Assembly (NCBI GenBank): GCA_902540545.1
Contig: CACBMY010000001.1
Location: 105,077 to 148,572, forward strand
DNA from: an uncultured Pelagibacteraceae bacterium
GTDB lineage: Bacteria; Pseudomonadota; Alphaproteobacteria; Pelagibacterales; Pelagibacteraceae
Direction: 5' to 3'
DNA: 43,496 nt
The notes below the pieces were generated by a model. It searched no databases and was not told the DNA's origin. It worked only from the letters and a program-made list of their open reading frames with translations. Made by a program: the position numbers and the translations under genes. Below, piece by piece: positions 1 through 9,190 of the stretch (positions are counted from its first letter, which is position 1; each line of letters begins with the position of its first letter).

Positions 1-1034
1 ATATTTCATTATTAAAAGAGATAAAAAAACTTGGCCTTGGAGCAGATGTAGTTTCAAAGGGTGAATTATATGCGTCACTTAAAGCTGGTATTAATAAAAA
101 TAAGATAGTTTTCTCTGGAGTTGGTAAAACAAAAGATGAAATTGAGTACGCAATTAAACAAAAAATATTATTAATAAATTCTGAGTCTTTAAGTGAAGTT
201 TTAGCAATTGAAAAAGCTGCAAAAAAATTAAATAAAGTTGTTAATATAGGGTTGAGATTAAATCCAGATACCGATGCTGAGACACTAAAACAAATTTCTA
301 CTGGTAAAAGTGAAAATAAATTTGGTGTAGACAAAAAGACATTTGTAAAAATTATCAACTTGATGAAAGACTCAAAATTTTTAAACATTAAATGTTTAAG
401 TGTTCATATTGGTAGTCAAATCTTAAATCATAAACCCTATGAAAAAATGCTTAATGTGCTTGATAAACTTCTGAGAAATTTGGATTACAAATTTGATTTT
501 ATTGACTTAGGTGGAGGGATGGGAATTAATTATGATAATAAAACAAAAAAACTTAATTACTTTAAATATAAAAAATCAATAATTAAATTTAAAAATAAAT
601 ATAATTGTAAAATAATTTTTGAACCTGGAAGATCTATAATTGGAAATGTTGGTATACTTGCAACTAAAGTAATTTATTTAAAACATAATAAAACAAAAAC
701 ATTTGTAATATTGGATGCAGCAATGAATGATTTAATAAGACCAGCTTTGTACAATGCAAAACATAGAATAATTCCGTCACTAAGAAATAAGTCGCGATCG
801 AAAAAAATATTAGAATTTGTCGGCCCTGTATGCGAAACAACTGATAAATTTTTAACAGAAAGGAAATTTCAAAATATAAAAGAAGATGAGATTATGGTTA
901 TTTGCGATACAGGTGCCTATGGTTATTCATTATCATCTAATTATAATCTTAGATTAAGGCCTGCCGAAATTTTGATTAAAGGAAGTAAAGTACAGATTAT
1001 AAGAAAAAGACAAAAAATAAAAGATATAGTCTAA
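1..1034 (+). CDS. lysA: Diaminopimelate decarboxylase, 5' end cut off by the window
   Basis: This PLP enzyme of the alanine-racemase-like fold decarboxylates meso-diaminopimelate to lysine in the cytosol. The ORF track starts it at an internal TTG (252), but the same frame is open back to base 3 and reads family sequence (GADVVSKGELYASLKAG, then IVFSGVGKT), so the gene begins outside the window. Visible motifs in order are SVHIGSQI, the glycine loop DLGGGMGINY, the phosphate-binding EPGRSIIGNVG, the cysteine motif GPVCETTD and the C-terminal CDTGAYGYSLSSNYN. The N-terminal PLP lysine is not in view. It ends 13 bases before plsC on the same strand, so the two are probably cotranscribed. The C-terminal domain looks complete. 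Confidence 0.95.
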   Translation, partial: ISLLKEIKKLGLGADVVSKGELYASLKAGINKNKIVFSGVGKTKDEIEYAIKQKILLINSESLSEVLAIEKAAKKLNKVVNIGLRLNPDTDAETLKQISTGKSENKFGVDKKTFVKIINLMKDSKFLNIKCLSVHIGSQILNHKPYEKMLNVLDKLLRNLDYKFDFIDLGGGMGINYDNKTKKLNYFKYKKSIIKFKNKYNCKIIFEPGRSIIGNVGILATKVIYLKHNKTKTFVILDAAMNDLIRPALYNAKHRIIPSLRNKSRSKKILEFVGPVCETTDKFLTERKFQNIKEDEIMVICDTGAYGYSLSSNYNLRLRPAEILIKGSKVQIIRKRQKIKDIV

Positions 1035-1047
1035 GTTTAAATTTGTA

Positions 1048-1746
1048 ATGAGAAATATCCTATTTAAAAGCGTATTTTTTTCTGGATTAGTATTTATATG
1101 CATTATTTTTATTCCATCATTATTACTACCAAAGAAAATCACTCTTTTCGGAGGTAAACTTTTTGGATACTGGTCCTCATTCTGTTTAAAATTTTTTTAC
1201 TCAACCAGCATAGTAATTAAAGGTCAAGAAAACATAATTAATAACGAGAACTACTTCATCGCATGCTCTCATCAATCGATGTTTGAAACTTTTTTTTTAC
1301 AAACAATATTTAATTCACCAATATTTATTCTTAAAAAAGAACTATTAAATATTCCGATATTTGGTTGGTATTTGAGGAAGATAGATTCTATTTCTGTGAA
1401 TAGAAACAAAATTTCAAGAGAAAACCTTAATTTTACTGAAAAAATTAAAGAAACTATGGAGAAAACTAAAAGACCTGTAATAATTTTTCCACAAGCTACA
1501 CGAGTTCTACCAGACGAAATTATTCCCTTTAAAAAAGGAGTTGGAAGAATTTACAAAGAATTAAATGTAAAATGTCAACCAGTGGCTATTGACTCTGGAA
1601 GAGTATGGCCAAAATCAGGAAAGATGAAGCCCAATAAAACGATTACTATTTCTATTTTAAAACCAATTAATACAGGTATCGAAGAAACAGAGTTTGTAAA
1701 ATTATTGCAAAAAGAAATTTATTCCGAGCTTGGTCTTGCTAACTAA
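1048..1746 (+). CDS. plsC: 1-acyl-sn-glycerol-3-phosphate acyltransferase
   Basis: A 232-residue membrane-associated acyltransferase that adds the second acyl chain to lysophosphatidic acid, giving phosphatidic acid for phospholipid synthesis. An N-terminal hydrophobic segment (about residues 8-28) should anchor it. The catalytic motif reads HQSMFET at about residue 76, a HX4E form of the usual HX4D that I recall from proteobacterial PlsC proteins of the HQSxWET type. The second motif is FPQATRV rather than FPEGTR. The start ATG lies 13 bases after lysA. The 3' end overlaps the convergent dnaN stop by 4 bases, leaving no room for a separate terminator between them. Confidence 0.88.
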   Translation: MRNILFKSVFFSGLVFICIIFIPSLLLPKKITLFGGKLFGYWSSFCLKFFYSTSIVIKGQENIINNENYFIACSHQSMFETFFLQTIFNSPIFILKKELLNIPIFGWYLRKIDSISVNRNKISRENLNFTEKIKETMEKTKRPVIIFPQATRVLPDEIIPFKKGVGRIYKELNVKCQPVAIDSGRVWPKSGKMKPNKTITISILKPINTGIEETEFVKLLQKEIYSELGLAN

Positions 1747-2855
1747 CCTTTCATAGGCATTACAACATAAATACTATCAAAATCTGCAGGGTCTTTTATT
1801 AAAGCTGGAGATCCAGTATCTTTCAAATATATTTCAATGTTATCACCATTTAGTTGGGATGCTATATCTAGCAAATATCTAGAATTAAAACTTATATCTA
1901 AATCTGTCTCAAATTTTACAGAAAGGCTTTCTTTACCATCACCACTATTAGTATTGTTGACGGATAAATCTAAATTATCTTTAGTCAAATTAAATTTTAC
2001 ACCATCTTTTTTATCTAGAGAAACTGATGCTACTCTATCGACAGAATTTAGAAAAGATTTTAGATCTATTTCAAGTTTTTTTTGATTCTCTCTAGGGATA
2101 ACTTGAATATAATTAGGGAATTTTCCATCGATTAATTTTGATATCAAAATACTATTGTTAAGTTCAAATTTAATTTTAGATTTAATATTTGAGACTTTAA
2201 CCTCGCCATCATAATCTTCTAAAAGAGAACATAATTGAAATATAGTTTTTTTTGGAAGTATTATTGGTTCAAATTCAATTTTGTTTTTTAATCTTATTTT
2301 TGAGATAGACATTCTATGGCTATCTGTTGCGGCTGCGGTTAAAAAATTCTTATCATCTTTTTGGGTCTGATGGAAAAAAATACCACTAAGATAATGCCTT
2401 GTTTCATCATTTGAAATCGAAAATTTACATTTGTTTAAAAGTTTTAATAAATCTTTTGAATTTATAGTAAATTCATTTTCATTAAAATTTTCGTCTGTAA
2501 TTGGAAATTCAGAGGCATTAATTGAATTTAAATTGAATAGAGATTTATTTGATTCTAATTGTAATTTACTTTCTCCGGTTTTTTCAAAATTTATCTGGCT
2601 ACCAGATGGTATTTTTCTTACAATATCAAACATAATTGATGAAGAAGTAGTTGTTTTGCCTTCATCAAAAATTTTAATATTTGAAATTTCATTTACAAAT
2701 ATTAAATCTAAATCTGTTGCTGTAATTTTTAACTTTGAATTTGTTGCCTCTATCAAAATATTTGAAAGAATAGGTAAAGTGCTTCTTTTTTCTATTACAC
2801 CCTGACAGTAACCTAAAGATTTTTGCAAATCCTGTTGATTAACACTAAATTTCAT
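1743..2855 (-). CDS. dnaN: DNA polymerase III beta subunit (sliding clamp)
   Basis: A ring-forming processivity clamp of 370 residues, the usual family length, with the three-domain clamp pattern. The N terminus (MKFSVNQQDLQKSLGYCQGVIEKRSTLPILSNI) is characteristic. The middle carries KCKFSISNDETRHYLSGIFF, and the protein ends in VVMPMKG, matching the usual VMPMR/L clamp tail. Its ATG lies inside the end of dnaA (11-base overlap), so the two are probably translated from one mRNA. recF, often next in other bacteria, is absent; instead plsC converges and overlaps the stop. Confidence 0.97.
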   Translation of the reverse strand: MKFSVNQQDLQKSLGYCQGVIEKRSTLPILSNILIEATNSKLKITATDLDLIFVNEISNIKIFDEGKTTTSSSIMFDIVRKIPSGSQINFEKTGESKLQLESNKSLFNLNSINASEFPITDENFNENEFTINSKDLLKLLNKCKFSISNDETRHYLSGIFFHQTQKDDKNFLTAAATDSHRMSISKIRLKNKIEFEPIILPKKTIFQLCSLLEDYDGEVKVSNIKSKIKFELNNSILISKLIDGKFPNYIQVIPRENQKKLEIDLKSFLNSVDRVASVSLDKKDGVKFNLTKDNLDLSVNNTNSGDGKESLSVKFETDLDISFNSRYLLDIASQLNGDNIEIYLKDTGSPALIKDPADFDSIYVVMPMKG

Positions 2856-4254
2856 TTTCTTGTTTGTATAATATTTTATTCTTTAGGCTATCAATGCTTA
2901 AATTTAATTCATTATCTTCTTTTCTTAATTTTTCTATTGTTTTAACTGAATGAATAACGGTTGTGTGATCTCTATTAGCAAATGATCGACCTATCTCAGG
3001 TAAAGATTTAGATGTTAGCATTTTTGCTAAATAAATAGCAGTTTGTCTTGGCCTTACAAGATATCTTGACCTTCTTGGTGACAACATTTCGTTTTTACTT
3101 ATTTTAAAATATTTACATACTATTGTTTGAATATTGTCTATATCAACTTTATTTTCGGTTAAATTTAATAGATCTTTTAATATTACTTTTACCTCAGACA
3201 TTAAAGGTGTTTTTCCATAAATTCTTGAAAATGACACTACTCTATTAAATGCGCCCACAAGCTCCCTGATGCTAGTATTAACTTCAGTGCTAATAAATTT
3301 TATAATCTCGTCACTGATCTTAATATTATTTGGATCATGAATTGCAAGATCTTCATTTTTAGATTTTATTATATTGTATCTTAATTCAAAATCAGCATTT
3401 TGGATATCAACTACTAGACCTCCTGAAAATCTAGATTTAATTCTTTCTTGTATTCTAGTTAATTTGTTTGGTGGTCTATCTGCTGATACAATAATTTGAG
3501 ATCCTTTCTCTAGCAAAACATTAAATGTGTGAAAAAACTCTTCTTGCATAGCTTCTTTTCCATTCATAAATTGAATATCATCAATCAAAAATATGTCAGT
3601 ATTTCTAAAATACTCTTTAAACTTTACCATTTCATTGGATTTTATCGATTTTACAAATTGATACATAAATCTTTCAGCTGAGATAAACATTACTTTATTT
3701 TTTTCTTTCAAACTTAAACCAATTGCATTTAATAAATGTGTCTTACCCATTCCAACTCCTCCATAAATATATAGGGGGTTATAGTGAGCTATTTGCTCTG
3801 AGACTTTTTTTGCAGCTTCAAAAGCTAGTTTATTACTTTTCCCTAGCAAGAAATTCTCAAAGTTTTTATTTGGATCAATTCGATTATATTGAAGATATGA
3901 GTCTTTAATAAATGAAACCTTTTCATTAGCAGATGAATTGTCTTGTTTTATTTCATCACTATTTTTGTTCTTTATATTTTCGTTTATCACAAATTCTATT
4001 CTGGAAATATCTTTTTTATATAATTTAATTATTTGTAATATTTGATCTAAATATCTTGAGGTTATCCAGTCTCTAATAAATCTTGTCGAAACGGATAACA
4101 AAACATAATTTTTAAACTCATCAACTAAATCAATTTTTTTTAACCAACTATCATAAATCTCAGAACCAAACTTATTTTTCATTTCATTTTGTAATAATTT
4201 CCAATCAATCTTATTAATATTGTCTGATTTAATGTTAGTGAGATTATTTTTCAT
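2845..4254 (-). CDS. dnaA: Chromosomal replication initiator protein DnaA
   Basis: An AAA+ initiator of 469 residues that melts the origin and loads helicase. N-terminal domain I (WKLLQNEMKNKFGSEIYDSWL) is followed by a short low-complexity linker rich in N, K and D. The AAA+ core has Walker A GGVGMGKTH (about residue 165), Walker B IFLIDDIQF and arginine-finger region RIKSRFSGG. The C-terminal helix-turn-helix carries the DnaA signature near RRSRYLVRPRQTAIYLAKML and NRDHTTVIHSV. A possible Shine-Dalgarno, AGGAG, sits about 14 bases before the ATG, which is long. Upstream lies a 244-base AT-rich gap, then rpsT on the same strand. Confidence 0.97.
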   Translation of the reverse strand: MKNNLTNIKSDNINKIDWKLLQNEMKNKFGSEIYDSWLKKIDLVDEFKNYVLLSVSTRFIRDWITSRYLDQILQIIKLYKKDISRIEFVINENIKNKNSDEIKQDNSSANEKVSFIKDSYLQYNRIDPNKNFENFLLGKSNKLAFEAAKKVSEQIAHYNPLYIYGGVGMGKTHLLNAIGLSLKEKNKVMFISAERFMYQFVKSIKSNEMVKFKEYFRNTDIFLIDDIQFMNGKEAMQEEFFHTFNVLLEKGSQIIVSADRPPNKLTRIQERIKSRFSGGLVVDIQNADFELRYNIIKSKNEDLAIHDPNNIKISDEIIKFISTEVNTSIRELVGAFNRVVSFSRIYGKTPLMSEVKVILKDLLNLTENKVDIDNIQTIVCKYFKISKNEMLSPRRSRYLVRPRQTAIYLAKMLTSKSLPEIGRSFANRDHTTVIHSVKTIEKLRKEDNELNLSIDSLKNKILYKQENEI

Positions 4255-4498
4255 GAGAGTCTGTTAAACTCCTATTCATAATTCAATGCAATAAATTTAT
4301 TTTTATTCTCAAAAAAAAATAAAATTTACAATTGTATAAATTAATAATTGAATCTCTTTTTAGGGACTTAAAATTAGTAATCTTAAATTTACTTTTTTTT
4401 ATTTTTTTTTATCTTGGGACTAAAAAATTAAAAGATTCTTTTTTTAATTGAAAAAATTATCTCTAGGGTTGTAATTTCTTTAAGTAAACTAAAAGTTG
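4255..4498. other. AT-rich intergenic region between dnaA and rpsT
   Basis: A 244-base gap made largely of A and T runs and the longest stretch in the window with no gene. It contains two similar short blocks on the plus strand, GGGACTTAAAATTA near 4374 and GGGACTAAAAAATTAAAA near 4426, and a small palindrome TACAATTGTA. I looked for DnaA boxes (TTATNCACA or its complement) and found none with fewer than two mismatches. It presumably holds the dnaA promoter. A role as part of the origin is possible from position alone but is not supported by motifs. Confidence 0.4.
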
Positions 4499-4759
4499 TT
4501 ATAAGGAATTTATTTTTTTTGTTATTCTAGAAATATTTCTTGACGCGTTTTGCTTTTTTATCACCCCTGTCTTTGCTATTTTCATCAATTCAGAGTTTAA
4601 TTTTGGCAAGAAAGCTAAAGCTTCTTTTTTGTCCTTTTTATCAAGAATTAAATTCATTTTTTTTATTGCAGATCTAAACCTGCTTTTTCTAGACTTATTT
4701 ACCGTTGTTTGACGTGATATACGTCTTATTCGTTTAATAGCCGATTTAGTGTTTGCCAT
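4499..4759 (-). CDS. rpsT: 30S ribosomal protein S20
   Basis: A small basic ribosomal protein that binds 16S rRNA. The ORF track begins at 4822, but the first 21 residues (MSKIKNYYIDPINFS...) are not S20-like and overlap mutM; the true start is the ATG at 4757-4759, giving 86 residues beginning MANTKSAIKRIRRISRQT. The lysine/arginine-rich helices and the conserved NKSRKSRFRSAIKK segment follow. A good promoter match lies immediately upstream and no Shine-Dalgarno is visible, so the mRNA may be nearly leaderless. dnaA lies 244 bases downstream on the same strand. Confidence 0.95.
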   Translation of the reverse strand: MANTKSAIKRIRRISRQTTVNKSRKSRFRSAIKKMNLILDKKDKKEALAFLPKLNSELMKIAKTGVIKKQNASRNISRITKKINSL

Positions 4760-4768
4760 AAGCGCGAT

Positions 4769-4797
4769 TGTATATAACGAGAAATTTATAGGGTCAA
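4769..4797 (-). promoter_or_regulatory. Putative sigma70-type promoter of rpsT
   Basis: Read on the minus strand, TTGACC (4792-4797) is separated by exactly 17 bases from TATACA (4769-4774). The hexamers are 5/6 and 4/6 matches to consensus. Transcription would start about 3 bases before the rpsT ATG, so translation would be nearly leaderless. An alternative -10 is TATAAA slightly upstream. The site lies in the gap between mutM and rpsT and would let rpsT be expressed independently of mutM. Confidence 0.45.
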
Positions 4798-4809
4798 TAT
4801 AATAATTTT

Positions 4810-5673
4810 TTATTTTTGACAAATATTACAAAAAAATGTTGATCTATTAGCAATAAATTTTTTTTTTATTGTCCCTTTGCATCCTGGTGAAAGGCAACTC
4901 TTATTTTCTCTATTGTATACTTTAAAGTTATCTTGAAAAGATCCATTTTTACCAACTATATTTTTAAAATCTCTAATACTAGACCCTCCTTTTTTTATCG
5001 CTAAATTTAAAATTTTTCTTGAATATTTAATAATATTAATACAATCGTTTTCACTTAAGGATTTTGCTTTTTTTTTTGGATTTATTTTAGAGCTGAATAA
5101 AATTTCACTCGCATAAATATTCCCCAAACCTGAAACAAACTTTTGATCTAAGAGAAAATTTTTTATATTCTTTTTCTTTTTATAAAAATATTTTTTTAAG
5201 TAGTTGAGATTAAATTTTGAAGAAAAAGGCTCAGGACCATAGTTATTTATAAAATTTTCTAAATTATTCTTATTTTCAAATAATTTGAAATAACCAAATC
5301 TTCTAGGATCATTATATATAATTTTTATGTTATCAAATTCCAAAAATACATGGTTATGTTTTTCTGGCAAATAAGGACTATGATAAAAACTTGCATTTGT
5401 TTTTTGATTTAAAATATTTTTTCTTAAGAGATGTATAGTGCCAGACATTCCAAGATGAATTAAGCAAAATTTCTCATCATTTAAAACTAGTATAATATAT
5501 TTTGAAAACCTCTTAACTTTTTTTATTGATTTTGATTGAAGTCTTGTTTCAAAACCTTTTTTTATTTTGTACCTTAAATTCCTATTCTTTATACTTACTT
5601 TTTTTATTTTTTTTCCTGTTATTATTCTACTTAGTGACTCTTTAACAACTTCTACTTCTGGCAATTCTGGCAT
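4810..5673 (-). CDS. mutM: Formamidopyrimidine-DNA glycosylase (8-oxoguanine repair)
   Basis: A bifunctional base-excision enzyme that removes 8-oxoguanine and formamidopyrimidines and nicks the abasic site. The 287 residues start with the catalytic MPELPEVE (the proline is the nucleophile), include the substrate-pocket HLGMSG with its conserved lysine partner region, the helix-two-turn-helix GLGNIYASEILF, and a C-terminal zinc finger of the alphaproteobacterial type (CLSPGC...FFCNICQK). It is divergent from ubiE with only 32 bases between the start codons. rpsT follows 50 bases downstream on the same strand. Confidence 0.95.
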   Translation of the reverse strand: MPELPEVEVVKESLSRIITGKKIKKVSIKNRNLRYKIKKGFETRLQSKSIKKVKRFSKYIILVLNDEKFCLIHLGMSGTIHLLRKNILNQKTNASFYHSPYLPEKHNHVFLEFDNIKIIYNDPRRFGYFKLFENKNNLENFINNYGPEPFSSKFNLNYLKKYFYKKKKNIKNFLLDQKFVSGLGNIYASEILFSSKINPKKKAKSLSENDCINIIKYSRKILNLAIKKGGSSIRDFKNIVGKNGSFQDNFKVYNRENKSCLSPGCKGTIKKKFIANRSTFFCNICQK

Positions 5674-5705
5674 TTATTATTATATTAATTAATATTATTT
5701 ATTTT

Positions 5706-6413
5706 ATGCAACAATATCTTCAAAATAAAAAAGGTCTAGTCCAAGGTGTGTTTGATAAAGTTTATGATAAATACGACATCATGAATGATTTGATGTCACT
5801 TGGAGTTCATAGAATATGGAAAAGAAATTTAATAAATTGGATGAACCCAGGTAAAAATAAAATTCTAGCAGATGTTGCATGTGGCACAGGTGATATAGCA
5901 AAACTTTTTATCGATAATAGTTCAAATAAAAATATAGAATTATTTTGTATTGACCCCAATGAAGGAATGATGAAAAAGGGAAAAAATAGACTATCAAATT
6001 ACAAAAATATCAAGTGGATTAAGGGGTCAGCAGAGAAATTGCCTTTAAAATCTAATTCATGCGATTATTACACAATCAGTTTTGGTTTAAGAAATACAAA
6101 AAATATTAATAAATCCTTAAGTGAAGCGTACAGAGTTTTAAAGTCAGGAGGTAGATTTTTTTGTTTAGAATTTTCAAAAATTCAAAATTTAAACTTAGAT
6201 TTAGTCTATAAAAGATACTCTAAATTAATTCCAGAAATAGGAAAATTTGTGGTTGGTGAAAAAGAGCCTTATGAATATCTAATAAAAAGCATCCAAGAAT
6301 TTGTTAATCAAGAGGAATTAAAGGGTTTAATGAAGAAAAATAATTTTATTAAATGTGAGTATAGAAACTTTTCTGGTGGAATAGTAGCTATTCATTCAGG
6401 TTGGAAAATATGA
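5706..6413 (+). CDS. ubiE: Ubiquinone/menaquinone biosynthesis C-methyltransferase
   Basis: A SAM-dependent methyltransferase of 235 residues that C-methylates the benzoquinol ring in ubiquinone synthesis. The N terminus has the UbiE signature GVFDKVYDKYDIMNDLMSLGVHRIWK; the SAM loop is ADVACGTGDIAKLF (about residue 57), and later blocks include FGLRNTKNINKSLSEAYRVLKSGGRF. Since the lineage appears to be an aerobic alphaproteobacterium, ubiquinone is the likely product. The stop overlaps the ubiB ATG (ATGA), so the genes are translationally coupled. Confidence 0.95.
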   Translation: MQQYLQNKKGLVQGVFDKVYDKYDIMNDLMSLGVHRIWKRNLINWMNPGKNKILADVACGTGDIAKLFIDNSSNKNIELFCIDPNEGMMKKGKNRLSNYKNIKWIKGSAEKLPLKSNSCDYYTISFGLRNTKNINKSLSEAYRVLKSGGRFFCLEFSKIQNLNLDLVYKRYSKLIPEIGKFVVGEKEPYEYLIKSIQEFVNQEELKGLMKKNNFIKCEYRNFSGGIVAIHSGWKI

Positions 6414-7978
6414 TTAAAAAATTATACACACTTTTTAAGCTTGGAAGGAAATTAGCAAAATCTGACGCTTTAAGTATATTCACAAAGTTTCATAATCCAC
6501 CAATTGGAATAAAAATTTTATTCTATTTGTTGTCTTTATCATTTTCAAAAAAAGATAATTCTTTTGTAAATGAAAACGAAGGTGAAAGGTTGTCAAACTC
6601 CTTGCAATCTATGGGCACAACATTCATTAAATTAGGTCAATTTCTGGCAACTAGACCAGATATAATTGGAGAAAAGTTATCAAGGCAACTAGAGAGTTTA
6701 CAAGATCGTTTGCCTCCCTTTGAATTATCTAAAGCTAAAGAAATAATCAAAAAAGATCTAGGGGAAGATAATTTTAATTCAATTATAAATCTATCTGAAC
6801 CAGTGGCAGCAGCATCTATAGCTCAAGTTCATAAAGCGCAAATAAATGACAATGGCACAATTAAAGACGTGGCTATAAAAATTTTACGACCTAATATAAA
6901 AAAAATATTCAACGAAGAAATTGATGCTTTGATGCTTTTTGCTTTTTTAACTGAGTCAATTATCAAAAAGACAAAAAGACTTAAATTAGTTGAGGTTGTT
7001 TATTTGCTAAAAGAAATAACCAATTTAGAAATGGATTTAAGATTTGAAGCCGCTGCAGCTAATGAGTATTCTGAAAACACTAAGAATGACAGTGGATTTC
7101 AAGTTCCTAGAATTTATTGGAATTTTACAAGTGAAAATGTAATGACTTTAGACTGGGTTGAAGGTGTCTCTATAAGAGAAACAGAAGAGTTAGAAAAAAG
7201 AAATATAGATACCAAAAAAATTGCATCAGATATTATTCAACATTTTCTAAGACATGCTGTTAGAGATGGTTTTTTTCATGCAGATATGCATCAAGGTAAC
7301 ATTTTTATAAACAATAGTGGTCAAATAGTTCCTATCGATTTTGGTATAATGGGAAGGCTCGATGATTTGAGTAAAAAATTTCTTGCTGAGATTTTATATG
7401 GATTTATTAAACGAGATTATAAAAAAGTGGCTGAAGTTCATTTGACCGCAGGGTTAGTTCCAAAAGAAGTGCCTGTTGATGATCTCGCCCAAGCACTAAG
7501 ATCAATAGGAGAGCCAATATTTGGTCAGTCAATTAAAGATATATCTGGCGGTAAACTACTCAAACAACTTTTTGATGTGACAGAAAAATTTAATATGCAA
7601 ACTCAACCACAGTTGCTCATGCTACAGAAAACCATGGTAGTAGTTGAAGGTGTTGCAAGAAGATTAAATCCAGAGACAAACATTTGGGAAACGTCAAGAC
7701 CTGTTCTTGAAAAATGGCTTAAAGAAACCAAAGATCCTATAACAACATTGAATGAAACTCTAAAAAATTCTGCAGAAGTTATAAAAAGATTACCAGAAAT
7801 GCCGCAAATAATGGATAAAGCAAACCAAGCATTAACATTTCTTGCAAGTGGACAAATTCCACAAAATACTAATACGTATAATGATCTAAATACAAAAAAA
7901 AATGAAATGGTAGCTTTCAGAAATCAATCAATCATTGGTTTATTATTACTTGTAATTTTAGGATTAGTAGTATTTTAA
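6410..7978 (+). CDS. ubiB: UbiB, ABC1/ADCK-family atypical kinase for ubiquinone synthesis
   Basis: A membrane-bound atypical kinase/ATPase needed for ubiquinone synthesis. I place the start at the ATG at 6410 (ATGA overlap with ubiE, 522 residues) rather than the TTG at 6401 in the track. The family KxGQ motif appears as FIKLGQFLATRPDIIG, the ATP-binding-like AAS loop as EPVAAASIAQVHKAQ, and the catalytic-loop equivalents as DGFFHADMHQGNIF and PIDFGIMG. The C terminus ends in one hydrophobic helix (SIIGLLLLVILGLVVF), consistent with membrane anchoring. coaBC follows after 8 bases. Confidence 0.95.
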   Translation: MIKKLYTLFKLGRKLAKSDALSIFTKFHNPPIGIKILFYLLSLSFSKKDNSFVNENEGERLSNSLQSMGTTFIKLGQFLATRPDIIGEKLSRQLESLQDRLPPFELSKAKEIIKKDLGEDNFNSIINLSEPVAAASIAQVHKAQINDNGTIKDVAIKILRPNIKKIFNEEIDALMLFAFLTESIIKKTKRLKLVEVVYLLKEITNLEMDLRFEAAAANEYSENTKNDSGFQVPRIYWNFTSENVMTLDWVEGVSIRETEELEKRNIDTKKIASDIIQHFLRHAVRDGFFHADMHQGNIFINNSGQIVPIDFGIMGRLDDLSKKFLAEILYGFIKRDYKKVAEVHLTAGLVPKEVPVDDLAQALRSIGEPIFGQSIKDISGGKLLKQLFDVTEKFNMQTQPQLLMLQKTMVVVEGVARRLNPETNIWETSRPVLEKWLKETKDPITTLNETLKNSAEVIKRLPEMPQIMDKANQALTFLASGQIPQNTNTYNDLNTKKNEMVAFRNQSIIGLLLLVILGLVVF

Positions 7979-7986
7979 TCTCGACG

Positions 7987-9186
7987 ATGAATTATTTTGA
8001 GAATAAAAAAATACTGTTAATTATATGTGGTGGAATTTCTGCTTACAAAAGTCTTGAGTTAATAAGATTATTTAGGAAAAATGGTGCTCTTGTAAAAACT
8101 ATATTAACAAAAAATGCAAAAGAATTTGTAACTCCACTATCTGTCTCGTCTCTTTCCCAAGAAAAAGTTTATGACGATATATTTAGTGCAGAAAACGAAG
8201 CTGAGATGGACCATATATCTTTATCAAGATGGGCTGATGCAGTATTAGTTGCACCAATTACAGCTAATACCATATCTAAAGTAGCCTCAGGAAATGCAGA
8301 AGATTTGGCGTCTACTGTTTTATTAGCGTCTAACAAACAAATATTTTTAGCACCGGCAATGAATGTAAGAATGTGGGAGCATCCTTCTACTAAAGAAAAC
8401 ATATTAAAATTAAAAAGCTTTGGATACAAAATTATTGGGCCAGAGATAGGAGATATGGCATGTGGTGAGTACGGTGAAGGAAAAATGACAGAACCAAATG
8501 AAATAGTCAATACGCTTAAAAATTATTTTTCTAATTTAGATAAAAATAATAAATTAAAAGCTTTAGTTACTGCAGGACCAACTAATGAATATATTGATCC
8601 TGTAAGATTTATTACAAATAAATCCAGTGGCAAACAAGGATATGAAATAGCCAAATGTCTTAGAGACAATGGATTTGATACGACACTTATTTCGGGAAAG
8701 ACAAGCATTAAACCTTTGGATGGTGTTAATTTTGTAAGTGTTGAAACGGCTGAAGAGATGTTTAAAGAAAGTTTAAATAATCTACCAACAGATGTAGCTA
8801 TTTTTTCAGCAGCTGTTTCTGATTTTAAAGTGAAAAATTATAAAAGTACAAAGATTAAAAAGAATGAAGAATTTAACTTAGAGCTAGAAAAAAATATTGA
8901 TATTTTAAATCATATATCTAATCATAATTCATTAAGACCAAAAATAACAATTGGTTTTGCGGCAGAAACAAACAATCTCTCGACAAATGCAAAGGAGAAG
9001 TTGAATGAAAAAAATTGCGACTGGATAATTGCAAATGATGTCTCAGATCAAACTATAGGATTTGGATCAGATTTTAATAAAATTTCTATATTTTACAAAG
9101 ATAAACCTGAAGAAAATTTTGAAAAGATGAGTAAATCATTGGTCGCTGAAGAAATTGTCAAAAGAGTAATTCAACAGATTAATTAA
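7987..9186 (+). CDS. coaBC: Bifunctional phosphopantothenoylcysteine decarboxylase / synthetase
   Basis: Makes 4'-phosphopantetheine precursors for coenzyme A. The N-terminal CoaC flavoprotein half (to about residue 190) has CGGISAYKSLELIR, the catalytic histidine in MDHISLSRWADAVLVAP, the PAMNVRMWEHP clamp and the cysteine flap GDMACGEYGEG. The C-terminal CoaB half begins ALVTAGPTNEYIDPVRFITNKSSGKQG, the nucleotide-binding signature, and continues through SAAVSDFKVKNY. At 399 residues it is of normal length. It sits between ubiB and dut in a close plus-strand run that is probably one operon. Confidence 0.96.
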   Translation: MNYFENKKILLIICGGISAYKSLELIRLFRKNGALVKTILTKNAKEFVTPLSVSSLSQEKVYDDIFSAENEAEMDHISLSRWADAVLVAPITANTISKVASGNAEDLASTVLLASNKQIFLAPAMNVRMWEHPSTKENILKLKSFGYKIIGPEIGDMACGEYGEGKMTEPNEIVNTLKNYFSNLDKNNKLKALVTAGPTNEYIDPVRFITNKSSGKQGYEIAKCLRDNGFDTTLISGKTSIKPLDGVNFVSVETAEEMFKESLNNLPTDVAIFSAAVSDFKVKNYKSTKIKKNEEFNLELEKNIDILNHISNHNSLRPKITIGFAAETNNLSTNAKEKLNEKNCDWIIANDVSDQTIGFGSDFNKISIFYKDKPEENFEKMSKSLVAEEIVKRVIQQIN

Positions 9187-9190
9187 CTTA

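Noticed and set aside
6422-6430. TTATACACA, an exact DnaA-box match
   Set aside because: Single copy inside the ubiB coding sequence with no cluster around it; expected by chance in AT-rich DNA.
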